Positions 7,308-14,748 of a stretch of 47,755 nucleotides of DNA are shown one piece after another (the first letter of the stretch is position 1; the number at the start of each line of letters is the position of its first letter). The notes under the pieces are model-generated. The model worked only from the letters and a program-made list of their open reading frames with translations, ran no database searches and had not been told where the DNA came from. The position numbers were made by a program, and so were the translations under genes. Origin of the DNA: an uncultured Prevotellaceae bacterium (lineage in GTDB: Bacteria; Bacteroidota; Bacteroidia; Bacteroidales; Bacteroidaceae); contig CAMZHV010000017.1 of the NCBI GenBank assembly GCA_947307015.1, positions 1 to 47,755 of the forward strand, read 5' to 3'.

Positions 7308-7331
7308 GCGTGTCCCACTGGTGGGACACGC
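7308..7331. repeat. Perfect 11-bp hairpin downstream of nadD
   Basis: GCGTGTCCCAC-TG-GTGGGACACGC starts 16 bp after the nadD stop. No T-run follows directly (a CTCCTTTTT stretch comes 13 bp later), so it may be a processing or stabilising hairpin rather than a classical terminator. Confidence 0.6.
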
Positions 7332-7658
7332 CGAAACCATTGCTCCTTTTTGCAAAAACCCTTATATGTTTTTGGCAAAACCCTTGGGTGTTCTGATTAT
7401 AACCCTTGGGCGTGTTTTCTACCACGGCTAATCATTCCCTCCTGATTGTGTACTTGCCGTTTGTCTTACGCGCGCGCACGAGAGGCCATAAAATCCCGTC
7501 ACCTCGTCACAAAGTCACATTATCTAATTGAATATAAATGCAATATATGCGTGACGAATGACGTAACAACCCGTGATTTGGTGACAAAACTGCCCATTTT
7601 TACCCCGAATTTAAATGATATTAACATTCAAAATGATGTATTTTTAGGTTCTGGAACA

Positions 7659-8051
7659 TAAATCTCACAAAAATCAAAACTTAAATCTTTGGTGCTTCTA
7701 TTTTTCAACTTTCGGGTGTATTGGATGAAGAAAAAAACAATAAAAAAGCATGTCCTCTTATATTGTCTGTAGCTCTGTTTTTTAGCGCGAAGCGCGATGT
7801 TCTTCAGACTCGTCTCATAGAAGAGACTCGAAGAAGCGAACAAGTTCGAGCGTTTGCCTCTGCTGATGTCTATGTTTCGGGACGAAACGAGTGATGATGG
7901 CGTAGCGTGCGCAAAAGCTTGCTTTTAGGCGCATCGCCACGACAGCAGCACGTAAGTCTGAAAGACTCAGACATCAAAAGAGGTGTTTTTATTGTTTTTT
8001 TCTCTCAAACTTGAATAAGAAAGATTTAAGGTCTGATTTTTGTGAGATTTA
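7659..8051. ncRNA. 393-nt foldback structure, possible structured RNA
   Basis: The ends, 7659-7690 and 8020-8051, are inverted repeats matching at 30 of 32 positions. Inside, colinear pairings continue: 7731-7746 with 7986-8001 (16 of 16), CCTCTT 7754-7759 with 7978-7983, and GTCTG 7765-7769 with 7968-7972. The centre holds several hairpins: GTCTC/GAGAC at 7812-7827, CGAAC/GTTCG at 7837-7848, GTTTCG/CGAAAC at 7874-7888, and a long stem at 7898-7939 (TGGCG, TGCGC, AAAAGC on one side). The pattern suits either a multibranched RNA or a foldback mobile DNA. I see no clear promoter, so expression is unknown. Confidence 0.4.
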
Positions 8052-8147
8052 AGGTCTGAAATACAATCATATCTCCGAAGCCTAAAAAAGATTTAAGTAT
8101 AGATTTATGTTGGATTTAAGTTCTGAAATGCAATCATACATCCGAAA
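8023..8147 (+). repeat. GATTTAAG direct repeats
   Basis: Blocks 8046-8080 and 8113-8147 share about 30 of 35 positions (GATTTAAGKTCTGAAATRCA, then ATCATAYMTCCGAA). The leading part GATTTAAGGTCTGA also occurs at 8023, inside the right arm of the foldback, and GATTTAAG again near 8090. This suggests stepwise duplication of the element edge. Confidence 0.65.
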
Positions 8148-8428
8148 CTTGCCTCCTCTTTAAACCTATTTTCTTCCTGATTTTCGCACATTTTCATCGA
8201 TTTCGTCACCTCGTCACGCTCTGTCACACCAAAAGTCACGCCTTACCTTGCAGAAATACAGATAGATAAGGCAATCGGTGACGATGTGACGAGATTTTCT
8301 TGGTCTCTCGCGTACGCGCGCGTATGCGCGAATGTCCTGATTGTAAACCTCCAATGTAGTCTGTAGTCTTTTTCGTACAAAATCTATTTTTTCCTTCACT
8401 TTCTGCATCTGAATCCAAAAATAATCAC

Positions 8429-8436
8429 TAACTTTG
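8429..8436 (+). promoter_or_regulatory. -7 box TAACTTTG for the 8531-10851 cluster
   Basis: TAACTTTG is a perfect TAnnTTTG box 95 bp upstream of the first gene of the cluster. A possible -33 (TTTC) lies near 8400. The leader includes a GGCTC/GAGCC hairpin at 8458-8472. Confidence 0.6.
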
Positions 8437-8530
8437 CCACCGAAAGGGCAAAAAGTAGGCTCTGAGTGAGCCGAAATGAAGCTTAGCGAGAGGTGTCTGA
8501 TCGAACTTTATTGGATAATAACGTATCGTT

Positions 8531-8983
8531 ATGATAGCAAAAGAACCGAAGTTTAAATATCAGGAGCAGATAGAGAAGTTGGTGGCCTTAGGTTGTCAGC
8601 TTCCTGAATTGTTTGCCCCTGATAATATGCAGGCGTATCGATTTGCTTTCTCAGAATCAGGCCACCAAAACCATGTGCCGCAATACTTGCTCAATCCCAA
8701 ACGAATGCTTCAGGAGATAGACAAAGGCAGGGCCAATGCATCACTGCTGGCGCTCTCTTGCTTCACGACATCCGAAAAAGCAGAGGCCTTCTACACGAGT
8801 TTGCGAAAGGCATTCAGGAATGTTGCCATTTCAATCGGTGAATCCTTATCGGAGGGCCGCCTCACTAACGAAGATGGTCGGAAGACGGTCTCTGCTCCAA
8901 ATGGCCATTTTGACTTCTATGAATATGAGGGTTGCGACCTGAACAAGACTTTTGTAATTACCAAGAACTTGACCAATAAATAG
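8531..8983 (+). CDS. Hypothetical protein, first gene of the J-domain-like cluster
   Basis: I do not recognise this 150-residue protein. It is predicted soluble and mixed alpha/beta, with no signal peptide or membrane segment. Noticeable segments are a helical start (KYQEQIEKLVALGCQLPELF), a middle with KGRANASLLALSCF, and a C-terminal half GHFDFYEYEGCDLNKTFVI. It is 4 bp upstream of the next gene and follows a good -7 box, so it leads a probable five-gene unit of unknown role. Its coding composition is less G/C rich than the flanking housekeeping genes. Confidence 0.75.
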   Translation: MIAKEPKFKYQEQIEKLVALGCQLPELFAPDNMQAYRFAFSESGHQNHVPQYLLNPKRMLQEIDKGRANASLLALSCFTTSEKAEAFYTSLRKAFRNVAISIGESLSEGRLTNEDGRKTVSAPNGHFDFYEYEGCDLNKTFVITKNLTNK

Positions 8984-8987
8984 GACT

Positions 8988-9509
8988 ATGCAGGAGATAA
9001 ATGGTTATAAGATAGAATACGATTTCAGCACATTCCGGAAGATTGCCGATTTGGTTTACCTCGACGGCCCATTCCTGTCACACTATGTCAGCAGCAAGGG
9101 TGACGACTACCTGTTCTATTGGGTGGACCGAGACGAAAAGGACAACCGTTGGCTCGTACTGCGCGTAAGTCTGCCTAACCTACAGAAATATATTGGGAAA
9201 AAGATATCGCTACGTGACCTCATAGCGAGTCCTAACGACGGGTTTCTCTATGCTGTTGATGTGGACAACGATTTGCACTACCACGATGTGAAGCTCATCC
9301 AACCCACCTCATTGCCAGAAGAATACCTGCCGACCGCCGACTCCTTCTATGATTTTGAACCCGTCCCGGCAGAGGATGCAGAGGAGCTTATGACCTATGA
9401 ACTGACAATTCCTTACAAGGAGCGCAACCGCTTCGAAGATATCCTTCACAAAATCGGCTTCCCCATTTCTGCACTGAAGAAGATGGCCAGTCGAGCTGCC
9501 GTTTTCTAA
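8988..9509 (+). CDS. Hypothetical protein, possibly DUF6575-like
   Basis: A 173-residue acidic soluble protein. The first 80 residues (IADLVYLDGPFLSHYVSSKG, then DDYLFYWVDRDEKDNRWLV) look like a beta-rich domain I associate tentatively with DUF6575, of unknown function. The rest contains an acidic linker (EPVPAEDAEELM) and a short helical end. No catalytic motif is seen. It is tightly spaced with its neighbours (4 bp before, 17 bp after), implying co-expression with the 8531 gene and the membrane protein that follows. Confidence 0.75.
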   Translation: MQEINGYKIEYDFSTFRKIADLVYLDGPFLSHYVSSKGDDYLFYWVDRDEKDNRWLVLRVSLPNLQKYIGKKISLRDLIASPNDGFLYAVDVDNDLHYHDVKLIQPTSLPEEYLPTADSFYDFEPVPAEDAEELMTYELTIPYKERNRFEDILHKIGFPISALKKMASRAAVF

Positions 9510-9526
9510 CTTATCCGTGGAAAACC

Positions 9527-10135
9527 ATGCAAGAAGACAATATTAACTTTGAAGAGATTGGCAAGGGCGAGACCACAAACGCAGACCAATCATCCTCCCT
9601 GTTCAAGCAACCCATTCGGGGATGCTATGAGAGCCTTCATGCAGAATTGAAAGCAAGATGTGCCCCGGAGAACTTTATGAATCCCTACGAGCCGGAGAAG
9701 GTTTCAAGGGCAAACGAACTCTATGCAGAGGTTCTTGCTACCAACGCGCAAGCAGACGAGAAACTCAAGTCGCTCCGTCTGAGGGCAATGGAGGAACTGG
9801 GCGTGAAATTCTCCACGGAACAGTTATTTGAAAAGTTGACAGCAGTTTGCAACCCGAAGAACTTTACAGGTGACTCCTATAACAAAGAACGATTGGAATT
9901 GGCAAATGGGCTATATCAGCAGATACTGATGAATGCTGACAATATCTTTGCGTTGGAAGAGATAGCGTATGAGGCTGATGAATTAGTTACACTATATAAT
10001 AAAGCTACATTTGGAAGTGGCGTTTCTCATCAACCTGAGATAGAAGAAAGCTGGTGGCCATTATTTTGGCTTGTTGCCACTATTTTTGCTTTTATTTTAA
10101 TAGGAGTCATTCTTATAATGTTCGAAAATAGATAA
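9527..10135 (+). CDS. Tail-anchored protein with two degenerate J-domain-like modules
   Basis: 202 residues. Residues about 34-92 and 97-157 are repeats of one helical module with the pattern L-x2-(R/V)C-x-P-x-NF followed by (R/L)AN-x-LY-x2-(V/I)L. At the place where J-domains carry HPD, the modules carry APE and NPK. The third gene downstream has the same module with an intact HPD. A single hydrophobic segment (about 177-198, beginning WWPLFWLVATIFAF) follows, with only a few residues after it, so the protein is probably anchored by its tail with the modules in the cytoplasm. The stop overlaps the next start (TAATG). The function is unknown. Confidence 0.8.
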   Translation: MQEDNINFEEIGKGETTNADQSSSLFKQPIRGCYESLHAELKARCAPENFMNPYEPEKVSRANELYAEVLATNAQADEKLKSLRLRAMEELGVKFSTEQLFEKLTAVCNPKNFTGDSYNKERLELANGLYQQILMNADNIFALEEIAYEADELVTLYNKATFGSGVSHQPEIEESWWPLFWLVATIFAFILIGVILIMFENR

Positions 10136-10539
10136 TGTTTGCAAATACCTGGAATAAAATAATCAGTTGGTTCCGCGACCGCAGTGAGCGCAACAGGCTT
10201 GTACGCAGTTTCAATGAATCTGCACGCGAGGCATTCGTTTTAGGTGAAGCCCCTGCCATGCTCGAAGCAAGCATATCTCGCGGCGACCCTGCATACAAGC
10301 ACGCCTTTTCGAGATGGATGTATTCCGGCTTCCGCATCAAGATATTCACAGGAAGGCTACTGACCAAAGACGAAATGATTTTTATTGGCAACGCCATTCT
10401 GAGCAATGAACAGTTGGTGAGGCGTTTAGTGGTACTTGGATGGGACACGCTGGAAATCCACGGTGAGAATGCCACGTATGGCTGCAAATGGAAATTGGCA
10501 GACCATATAGAAACCATCAATCTACTTAATTCATGGTGA
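10135..10539 (+). CDS. Hypothetical protein of the J-domain-like cluster
   Basis: A 134-residue basic protein that I do not recognise by function. It starts with an amphipathic, arginine-rich helix (WFRDRSERNRLVRSF), has a conserved-looking middle (ISRGDPAYKHAFSRWM, SGFRIKIFTGR) and ends with VRRLVVLGWDTLEIHG and a short helix. There is no signal peptide or membrane span. Its start overlaps the stop of the preceding membrane protein, so the two are translationally coupled and may act together at the membrane. Confidence 0.75.
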   Translation: MFANTWNKIISWFRDRSERNRLVRSFNESAREAFVLGEAPAMLEASISRGDPAYKHAFSRWMYSGFRIKIFTGRLLTKDEMIFIGNAILSNEQLVRRLVVLGWDTLEIHGENATYGCKWKLADHIETINLLNSW

Positions 10540-10545
10540 ACACGT

Positions 10546-10851
10546 ATGGGCAAAGTATTTTCGTGGCTGACTCAAAGGCTCGGTATCAAGTCGGAGCATC
10601 AGCAATACAAACAGCAAGTGATGAGCGAGACTGCCACTATTGACTTCTCTGCCATCACCCATGACTGGGAAAAGTCCAAACGCCTATATGACATTCTGAA
10701 GAAGAAGTGCCATCCAGACCTGTACACAGGTGAGCAAAACGAAACGGCTACCCGTCTCTTCCAGAGGTTGATGGAGAATAAGTACAACTATGCTGAACTG
10801 CTCAAAATAAAGGAATTTGCAGAAAAGGAGTTGGCAATAACAATCCCCTGA
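10546..10851 (+). CDS. Small J-domain-like protein with an HPD motif
   Basis: 101 residues. An N-terminal linker is followed by a helical hairpin at about 43-97 reading RLYDILKKKCHPDLYTGE and then NETATRLFQRLMENKYN. HPD (residues 56-58) is the Hsp70-stimulating tripeptide of J-domains, and the flanking helices fit helices II and III, though helix I is weak and the domain is short. Recruitment of DnaK is a reasonable inference, not shown. The same module without HPD occurs twice in the membrane protein at 9527-10135. It is the last gene of the cluster. Confidence 0.78.
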   Translation: MGKVFSWLTQRLGIKSEHQQYKQQVMSETATIDFSAITHDWEKSKRLYDILKKKCHPDLYTGEQNETATRLFQRLMENKYNYAELLKIKEFAEKELAITIP

Positions 10852-10938
10852 CTTTGTTGTTGTTTCTTTAGGTAGGTTCTTTTGTTCTTTTCATCATTTG
10901 TGGTCTGAACACAGAGAGAACATTGCTTGATGATGTCT

Positions 10939-11286
10939 CTATCTATTTTCATATTCTGCACTGGAAAGTTCGTTTTTATGTATAATTGCTACACTTTTCC
11001 TAACTTTCTGCTGCAAAATTAGTATCTCTTCTACGATGTCTGTTTTCTGAGGGTCTGGGTTAAGTTGCAGAATAAACGTGAGCAGAGGCTCATAACTGTC
11101 AAAGGCCCGCTCTTCTTTCACACAATAATCTTCGCAGGTGTTGAAATAATAGTAGTATCTACCGCGGTATTCGCTTTGCACGCACTGCTTCAGGTGAGTA
11201 ATTTCGGCTATTGCTTCTGGCGTGAGCTCAATACCAGCGAGGTTTCTAATCACATAGTGTAGCGGTCTTCTTCTCATTGTTTTCAT
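10939..11286 (-). CDS. Hypothetical protein
   Basis: A 115-residue protein on the strand opposite to the cluster. It starts MKTMRRRPLHYVIRNLAGIE, has a segment rich in aromatic residues (YRGRYYYYFNTCEDYCVKEE) and ends in a helical region. No family is recognised; two cysteines near residue 52-56 (CEDYC) could bind metal but this is speculation. A second in-frame Met at residue 4 may be the start. The low G+C and isolation suggest a mobile or poorly conserved gene, but the frame is intact. Confidence 0.6.
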   Translation of the reverse strand: MKTMRRRPLHYVIRNLAGIELTPEAIAEITHLKQCVQSEYRGRYYYYFNTCEDYCVKEERAFDSYEPLLTFILQLNPDPQKTDIVEEILILQQKVRKSVAIIHKNELSSAEYENR

Positions 11287-11538
11287 ACGTTTTTGTTCTT
11301 GGTGCTTATAATATGGTCGAAACTGTCCAAAAATTCAAAAACCGCCCCATCTTTTATCATTTATTAACTTGAAATTCCCACCCCAGAAGGCTGAGGACTA
11401 TAAAGGCAAGGATGAGAAGGATGATTGTTCCCCGACGCTAGGCAAAAATCTCTACAAGAAAAGATGATTTTTGTGATGATTTATTTGGGAAATCGGGGGA
11501 TAATCTGTACTTTTGTGGGCAAATAAGCAACAGGTATC
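11287..11538. other. Intergenic region upstream of vsr
   Basis: About 250 bp of AT-rich sequence between two divergent genes. The right end holds the vsr promoter (11484-11515). On the minus strand near 11383-11450 a short open stretch would encode a hydrophobic helix with no start codon, perhaps a gene remnant. Nothing else is supported. Confidence 0.5.
11484..11515 (+). promoter_or_regulatory. vsr promoter: TTTG, 20 bp, TACTTTTG
   Basis: A -33 box TTTG (11484-11487) and a -7 box TACTTTTG (11508-11515) are separated by 20 bp, matching the Bacteroidetes consensus. The vsr start follows 23 bp after the -7 box. Confidence 0.75.
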
Positions 11539-12078
11539 ATGGACAAACTTTCTCCACAACAACGGCACAAAAACATGTCGGCTATCCGTTCTCAAAACAC
11601 GAAGCCCGAAATGATTGTGCGGCGGGGGCTGTGGAGAAGGGGATTCAGATATCGGTTGAATCATAAGCGGCTGCCAGGCCATCCTGATTTGGTACTGAGG
11701 AAATACAGGACGTGCATCTTCGTGAATGGATGCTTCTGGCATGGGCACCACATCAATCTACAAAATACTGATTTACAAGCTACGATTGAGAATAGCGAGT
11801 GCTGCAAGATTCCAAAGACGAATCGCGAGTTTTGGGTGAAGAAGATTTGTAGGAACAAGGAGCGGGACACCGCAGACCTTCGCAAATTGGCGGCAATGGG
11901 ATGGCACTGCATCACGGTGTGGGAATGTGAGTTGAAACCATCGAAGCGAGAAGAGACGTTGACCACTCTTGCCAACACGCTCCGTGAGATTTATCTTCTT
12001 GACCGACATGCTCCCAAGCCATACGATATCGATGATTATTACGACTTCGAGATGCCAATGGCAGCGGAAGACGAATAA
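11539..12078 (+). CDS. vsr: Very short patch repair (Vsr) endonuclease
   Basis: Vsr nicks 5' of the T in T:G mismatches formed by deamination of 5-methylcytosine. The 179-residue protein has the N-terminal MSAIRSQNTKPEM segment, LPGHPDLVLRKYRTCIFVNG with the metal-binding Asp, CFWHGHH, and the family motif KIPKTNREFWVKKI followed by the core strand WHCITVWECEL. In E. coli Vsr the loop before CFWH has Thr-His; here it is Val-Asn, seen in many distant homologues to my knowledge. No cytosine methyltransferase gene lies in the window, so this is an orphan here. The acidic C-terminal tail is extra. The gene has its own promoter and faces the acyltransferase gene convergently. Confidence 0.93.
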   Translation: MDKLSPQQRHKNMSAIRSQNTKPEMIVRRGLWRRGFRYRLNHKRLPGHPDLVLRKYRTCIFVNGCFWHGHHINLQNTDLQATIENSECCKIPKTNREFWVKKICRNKERDTADLRKLAAMGWHCITVWECELKPSKREETLTTLANTLREIYLLDRHAPKPYDIDDYYDFEMPMAAEDE

Positions 12079-12112
12079 TCTCATCAATATAAACAGAAAA
12101 AGGGAAGTGCTG

Positions 12113-13225
12113 CTACACCTTTAGGAAGATGCGGTGACGATAGAGGATGTAGAGGAAGAGCCAGCAGACGGTGATGTAGGCCGCCTGATTGAAGAAGGGC
12201 TGGGCGTCGTCGGGAAGGAACGCGATGAGTCCGCCGAAGAGTTTTTCGGAGGTGTAGGAGAAACGGATGAACTTCTGTGCCAGGTAGATGGTGATGGAGT
12301 TCATGCCAATGACGGTGAAGAAAAGCGTCCAGCGACGCCATCCGCGAACGTCGATGAAGTAGTAGAAGAGGGCGAACATCAGGATAGAATAGGCTCCCAC
12401 GACCAGAACGAAGCTGCTGGTCCACATCTTCTTGTTGATAGGGAAGTCAAGACTCCAGAGCAGTCCAACGGCAAGCATGACGATGCCTGCGAGGATCATG
12501 CCAAGCGTCTTCTTCGTGGGTGTGAGCCCTTGGCGGTCGCTCTTGATCCATTCGCCGGTGAACATGCCGAGAAGGGCGGTGCCGACGGCAGGGATTGTGC
12601 TGAGGATGCCCTCGGGGTCGATGTTGCCATAATAAATGCGTCCGGGCAGGAGGATACGGTCGACGTAGCCGATGATTGAGCCCTGCGCGGAGTAGATGTC
12701 AGCGCCCATAGCGTCGGGAGCTGGGATGAAACGGGCTACGAGCCAGTAGCCGAGGAGAATAGCAGCGGTGATGACGCTGCGCTGTCGCCACGAGGTGTGG
12801 ATGAAGATGAGAGCGGCGAACATCCATGCAAAGCCAATGCGTGCGAGGACGCTGGCGTAGCGGAGCTCGGCGAAGTTGAAGCTTTCGAGCAAGCCGTTGT
12901 AGAGGAGACCGAACACGAAGAGGGTGAAGCCGCGCACGAGCACCTTGCGGTGGATCTGCCAGCTGGTGCGCCCCACCTCGCGCTGTTTAGCGAGCGAGAA
13001 AGGAAAGGAAATGCCCGCGATGAAGAGGAAGAGGGGGAAGATGGTGTCGTGGTGGGCGAGACCGTGCCACTCCACATGTTCCATTTGTTCCGCCAGCCCC
13101 TCGGTGAAGGGGCTGGGGAACCATTGAGAAAGGGCGGCCAGCAAGCTGGCACCGCCCATAATGAAGAACATATCGAAGCCCCGCAGGGCATCTAATGATA
13201 ACAGACGTTTGGAGGATTGTTCCAT
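12113..13225 (-). CDS. Membrane acyltransferase, NagX/HGSNAT-like (DUF5009, COG4299)
   Basis: A 370-residue integral membrane protein with about ten hydrophobic segments. The start KRLLSLDALRGFDMFFIMGG and the motif EWHGLAHHDTIFPLFLFIAG match the bacterial relatives of heparan-alpha-glucosaminide N-acetyltransferase, which move an acetyl group across the membrane onto a sugar. The His in the second motif corresponds to the acetylated His region of HGSNAT. The substrate here is unknown. It lies 65 bp downstream of xylA on the same strand, so it may be read with the xylose genes, and acetylation or deacetylation of a pentose or glucosamine product is a guess. A GCGCC/GGCGC hairpin (13263-13276) lies between the genes. 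Confidence 0.82.
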   Translation of the reverse strand: MEQSSKRLLSLDALRGFDMFFIMGGASLLAALSQWFPSPFTEGLAEQMEHVEWHGLAHHDTIFPLFLFIAGISFPFSLAKQREVGRTSWQIHRKVLVRGFTLFVFGLLYNGLLESFNFAELRYASVLARIGFAWMFAALIFIHTSWRQRSVITAAILLGYWLVARFIPAPDAMGADIYSAQGSIIGYVDRILLPGRIYYGNIDPEGILSTIPAVGTALLGMFTGEWIKSDRQGLTPTKKTLGMILAGIVMLAVGLLWSLDFPINKKMWTSSFVLVVGAYSILMFALFYYFIDVRGWRRWTLFFTVIGMNSITIYLAQKFIRFSYTSEKLFGGLIAFLPDDAQPFFNQAAYITVCWLFLYILYRHRIFLKV

Positions 13226-13262
13226 ACGTGTTGATGAATTGGAAGCTAAAGTTTTAACCTCC

Positions 13263-13276
13263 GCGCCGCAAGGCGC
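13263..13276. terminator. Small GC hairpin after xylA
   Basis: GCGCC-GCAA-GGCGC, a stable tetraloop hairpin between xylA and the acyltransferase gene. No T-run follows on the minus strand (TTAAAACTTTAGC only), so it is at best a weak terminator or a stabiliser of the xylA 3' end. Confidence 0.4.
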
Positions 13277-13290
13277 ATAACATCCTTCAA

Positions 13291-14598
13291 TTAGTACATG
13301 TTGACGATAGCCTCGTAGAGCTCCTGCTTGCCGCTGGTCTGCTTGGGCTCGCCAACCTTCTTGCCGTATTCGTAGGCCTCTTCGAGGGTCATCTTGCCTT
13401 CCTCGAACTTCTTGCCTTCGCCTGCGTCGAAGCTGGCGTAGCGCTCCTTAACCATAGCGCAGAGGGGAGAGTTCTCGATGATGTCGGCTGCGGAGAGCAG
13501 GGCGTGAGCCATAGCATCCATAGCAGCGATGTGAGCGATGAAGATGTCCTCGAGATCGGTCGAGTTGCGACGGGTCTTGGCGTCGAAGTTGGTGCCACCA
13601 TCCTTGAAGCCGCCGCCACGGATGATCTGCATCATGGCCTGTGTGAGCTCATAGTGGTCGATGGGGAACTGGTCGGTGTCCCAGCCGTTCTGGTAGTCAC
13701 CACGGTTGGCATCGATGCTGCCGAGCATGTCAGCGTCAACGGCGCAAGCGAGCTCGTGCTCGAAGGTGTGGCCTGCGAGGGTGGCGTGGTTGACCTCGAT
13801 GTTGACCTTGAAGTCCTTGTCGAGGTTGTGAGCCTTCAGGAAGCCGATGACGGTCTCGGTGTCAACGTCGTACTGGTGCTTGGAGGGTTCCATGGGTTTG
13901 GGCTCGATGAGGAAGGTGCCCTTGAAGCCCTTGCTGCGAGCGTAGTCGCGAGCCATGGTGAGCATGGTGGCCATGTGCTCCTTCTCACGCTTCATGTCGG
14001 TGTTGAGGAGGCTCATGTAGCCTTCGCGACCGCCCCAGAAGACGTAGTTGGTGCCGCCGAGCTCGATGGTAGCGTCGATGGCGTTCTTGATCTGCACGAT
14101 AGCGCGAGCCACGACATCGAAGTCGGGGTTGGTGCTGGCGCCGTTCATGTAGCGCTTGTTACCAAAGACGTTGGCTGTGCCCCAGAGGAGCTTGATGCCT
14201 GTCTCGGCCTGCTTCTGCTTCAGGTAAGCGACGACTTCCTTGAGGTTCTTCTCATACTCCTCGACGGTAGCAGCCTCAGCGACGAGGTCTACATCGTGGA
14301 AGCAGTAGTAGTCAATGCCGAGCTTCTGCATGATCTCGAAGCCAGCGTCAGCCTTCTCCTTAGCAGCCTGCACGGGATCAGCAGCTGTGTTCCAGGGGAA
14401 CGACTTGGTGCCACCACCAAACTGATCAGCGCCTTCTGCGCAGAGTGTGTGCCACCAGGCCATAGCGAACTTAAACCATTCGCTCATCTTCTTGCCCATA
14501 ACAACGCGATCCTTGTCGTAGTAGCGATAGGCCAACGGATTCTTGCTCTCAACGCCTTCAAACTTAATGGCGGAGATTTCAGGGAAATACTGTTTCAT
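13291..14598 (-). CDS. xylA: Xylose isomerase (XylA)
   Basis: XylA converts D-xylose to D-xylulose. The 435-residue protein is the long (class II) type. Active-site residues are in place: His101 and Asp104 in YCFHDVDLV, the metal-binding [13 protein letters not shown] and [12 protein letters not shown] segments, and a W-rich N-terminal region (MAWWHTLC). It starts [20 protein letters not shown], as in Bacteroidetes and Piromyces-type enzymes. It sits between xylB (189 bp upstream, with two palindromic arms in the gap) and the acyltransferase gene. A reversed palindromic arm ends 13 bp before the start codon, so it may affect initiation. Confidence 0.98.
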   Translation of the reverse strand: MKQYFPEISAIKFEGVESKNPLAYRYYDKDRVVMGKKMSEWFKFAMAWWHTLCAEGADQFGGGTKSFPWNTAADPVQAAKEKADAGFEIMQKLGIDYYCFHDVDLVAEAATVEEYEKNLKEVVAYLKQKQAETGIKLLWGTANVFGNKRYMNGASTNPDFDVVARAIVQIKNAIDATIELGGTNYVFWGGREGYMSLLNTDMKREKEHMATMLTMARDYARSKGFKGTFLIEPKPMEPSKHQYDVDTETVIGFLKAHNLDKDFKVNIEVNHATLAGHTFEHELACAVDADMLGSIDANRGDYQNGWDTDQFPIDHYELTQAMMQIIRGGGFKDGGTNFDAKTRRNSTDLEDIFIAHIAAMDAMAHALLSAADIIENSPLCAMVKERYASFDAGEGKKFEEGKMTLEEAYEYGKKVGEPKQTSGKQELYEAIVNMY

Positions 14599-14610
14599 TG
14601 TTTTAATAAA

Positions 14611-14648
14611 AGACCCCCCCCCCTGCCCCTCCCTTGTAGGGAGGGGAG
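14611..14648 (+). repeat. Palindromic element arm upstream of xylA
   Basis: AGACCCCCCCCCCCTG followed by CCCTCCC-TTGT-AGGGAGGGG-like hairpin. In the direction of xylA it is a reversed arm ending 13 bp before the ATG. Its partner is at 14749-14786. Confidence 0.85.
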
Positions 14649-14748
14649 TAAGATGTCTTAGAGCGGGAGGGCTATTAGGGTCATTCTTTAAAGGGTTAAA
14701 GGATTATTTAATAATTGAACTATAGAATACTATTCTTGAAAGTAATCA
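14649..14748. other. AT-rich spacer between the two xylB/xylA arms
   Basis: About 100 bp containing AAAGGGTTAAAGG and TTATTTAATAATTG. No gene or promoter consensus is seen. In the transcript the spacer would form the loop of a long stem if the flanking arms pair. Confidence 0.5.

Larger units (their letters stand above)
7441..8344. mobile_element. Candidate non-autonomous element with nested inverted repeats
   Basis: This gene-free stretch has imperfect 44-47 bp inverted repeats at 7467-7510 and 8278-8324 (both starting TACGCGCGCG, then a GAGAG...AAAATC block, then CGTCAC-n-TCGTCAC). A 9-bp direct repeat CCTGATTGT flanks them (7441-7449 and 8336-8344) and could be a target-site duplication. 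GTCAC words recur at intervals of about 6-10 bp at both ends (7497-7516 and 8204-8238, opposed by GTGAC words at 7550-7584 and 8278-8290), like iterons for a DNA-binding protein. No open frame here looks like a transposase. The classification as a MITE-like unit is inference; the repeats themselves are seen directly. Confidence 0.55.

Noticed and set aside
7308..7331. Perfect hairpin as a classical intrinsic terminator of nadD
   Set aside because: No T-run follows directly, so I list it only as a hairpin.
7446..7843. Short open frames inside the repeat element (71 codons each)
   Set aside because: They span inverted repeats and AT-rich sequence, lack good start contexts and resemble no protein.
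7497..8238. GTCAC repeats as a CRISPR array
   Set aside because: The words are 5-14 nt with spacers of 2-9 nt, not 24-40 nt repeats with uniform spacers, and no cas genes are near.
10113..10553. 146-codon frame antisense to the 10135 gene
   Set aside because: It covers a gene that is part of a tight unit with coupled starts. The antisense product shows no recognisable features.
11383..11450. Minus-strand hydrophobic stretch as a small membrane protein
   Set aside because: The frame is open for only about 25 codons after an in-frame stop and has no start codon. At most it is a remnant.
13504..14661. Long open frame antisense to xylA (385 codons)
   Set aside because: It mirrors the codon bias of a highly expressed gene on the other strand. 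The translation is a low-complexity Val/Leu/Glu/Asp-rich sequence with no family features.
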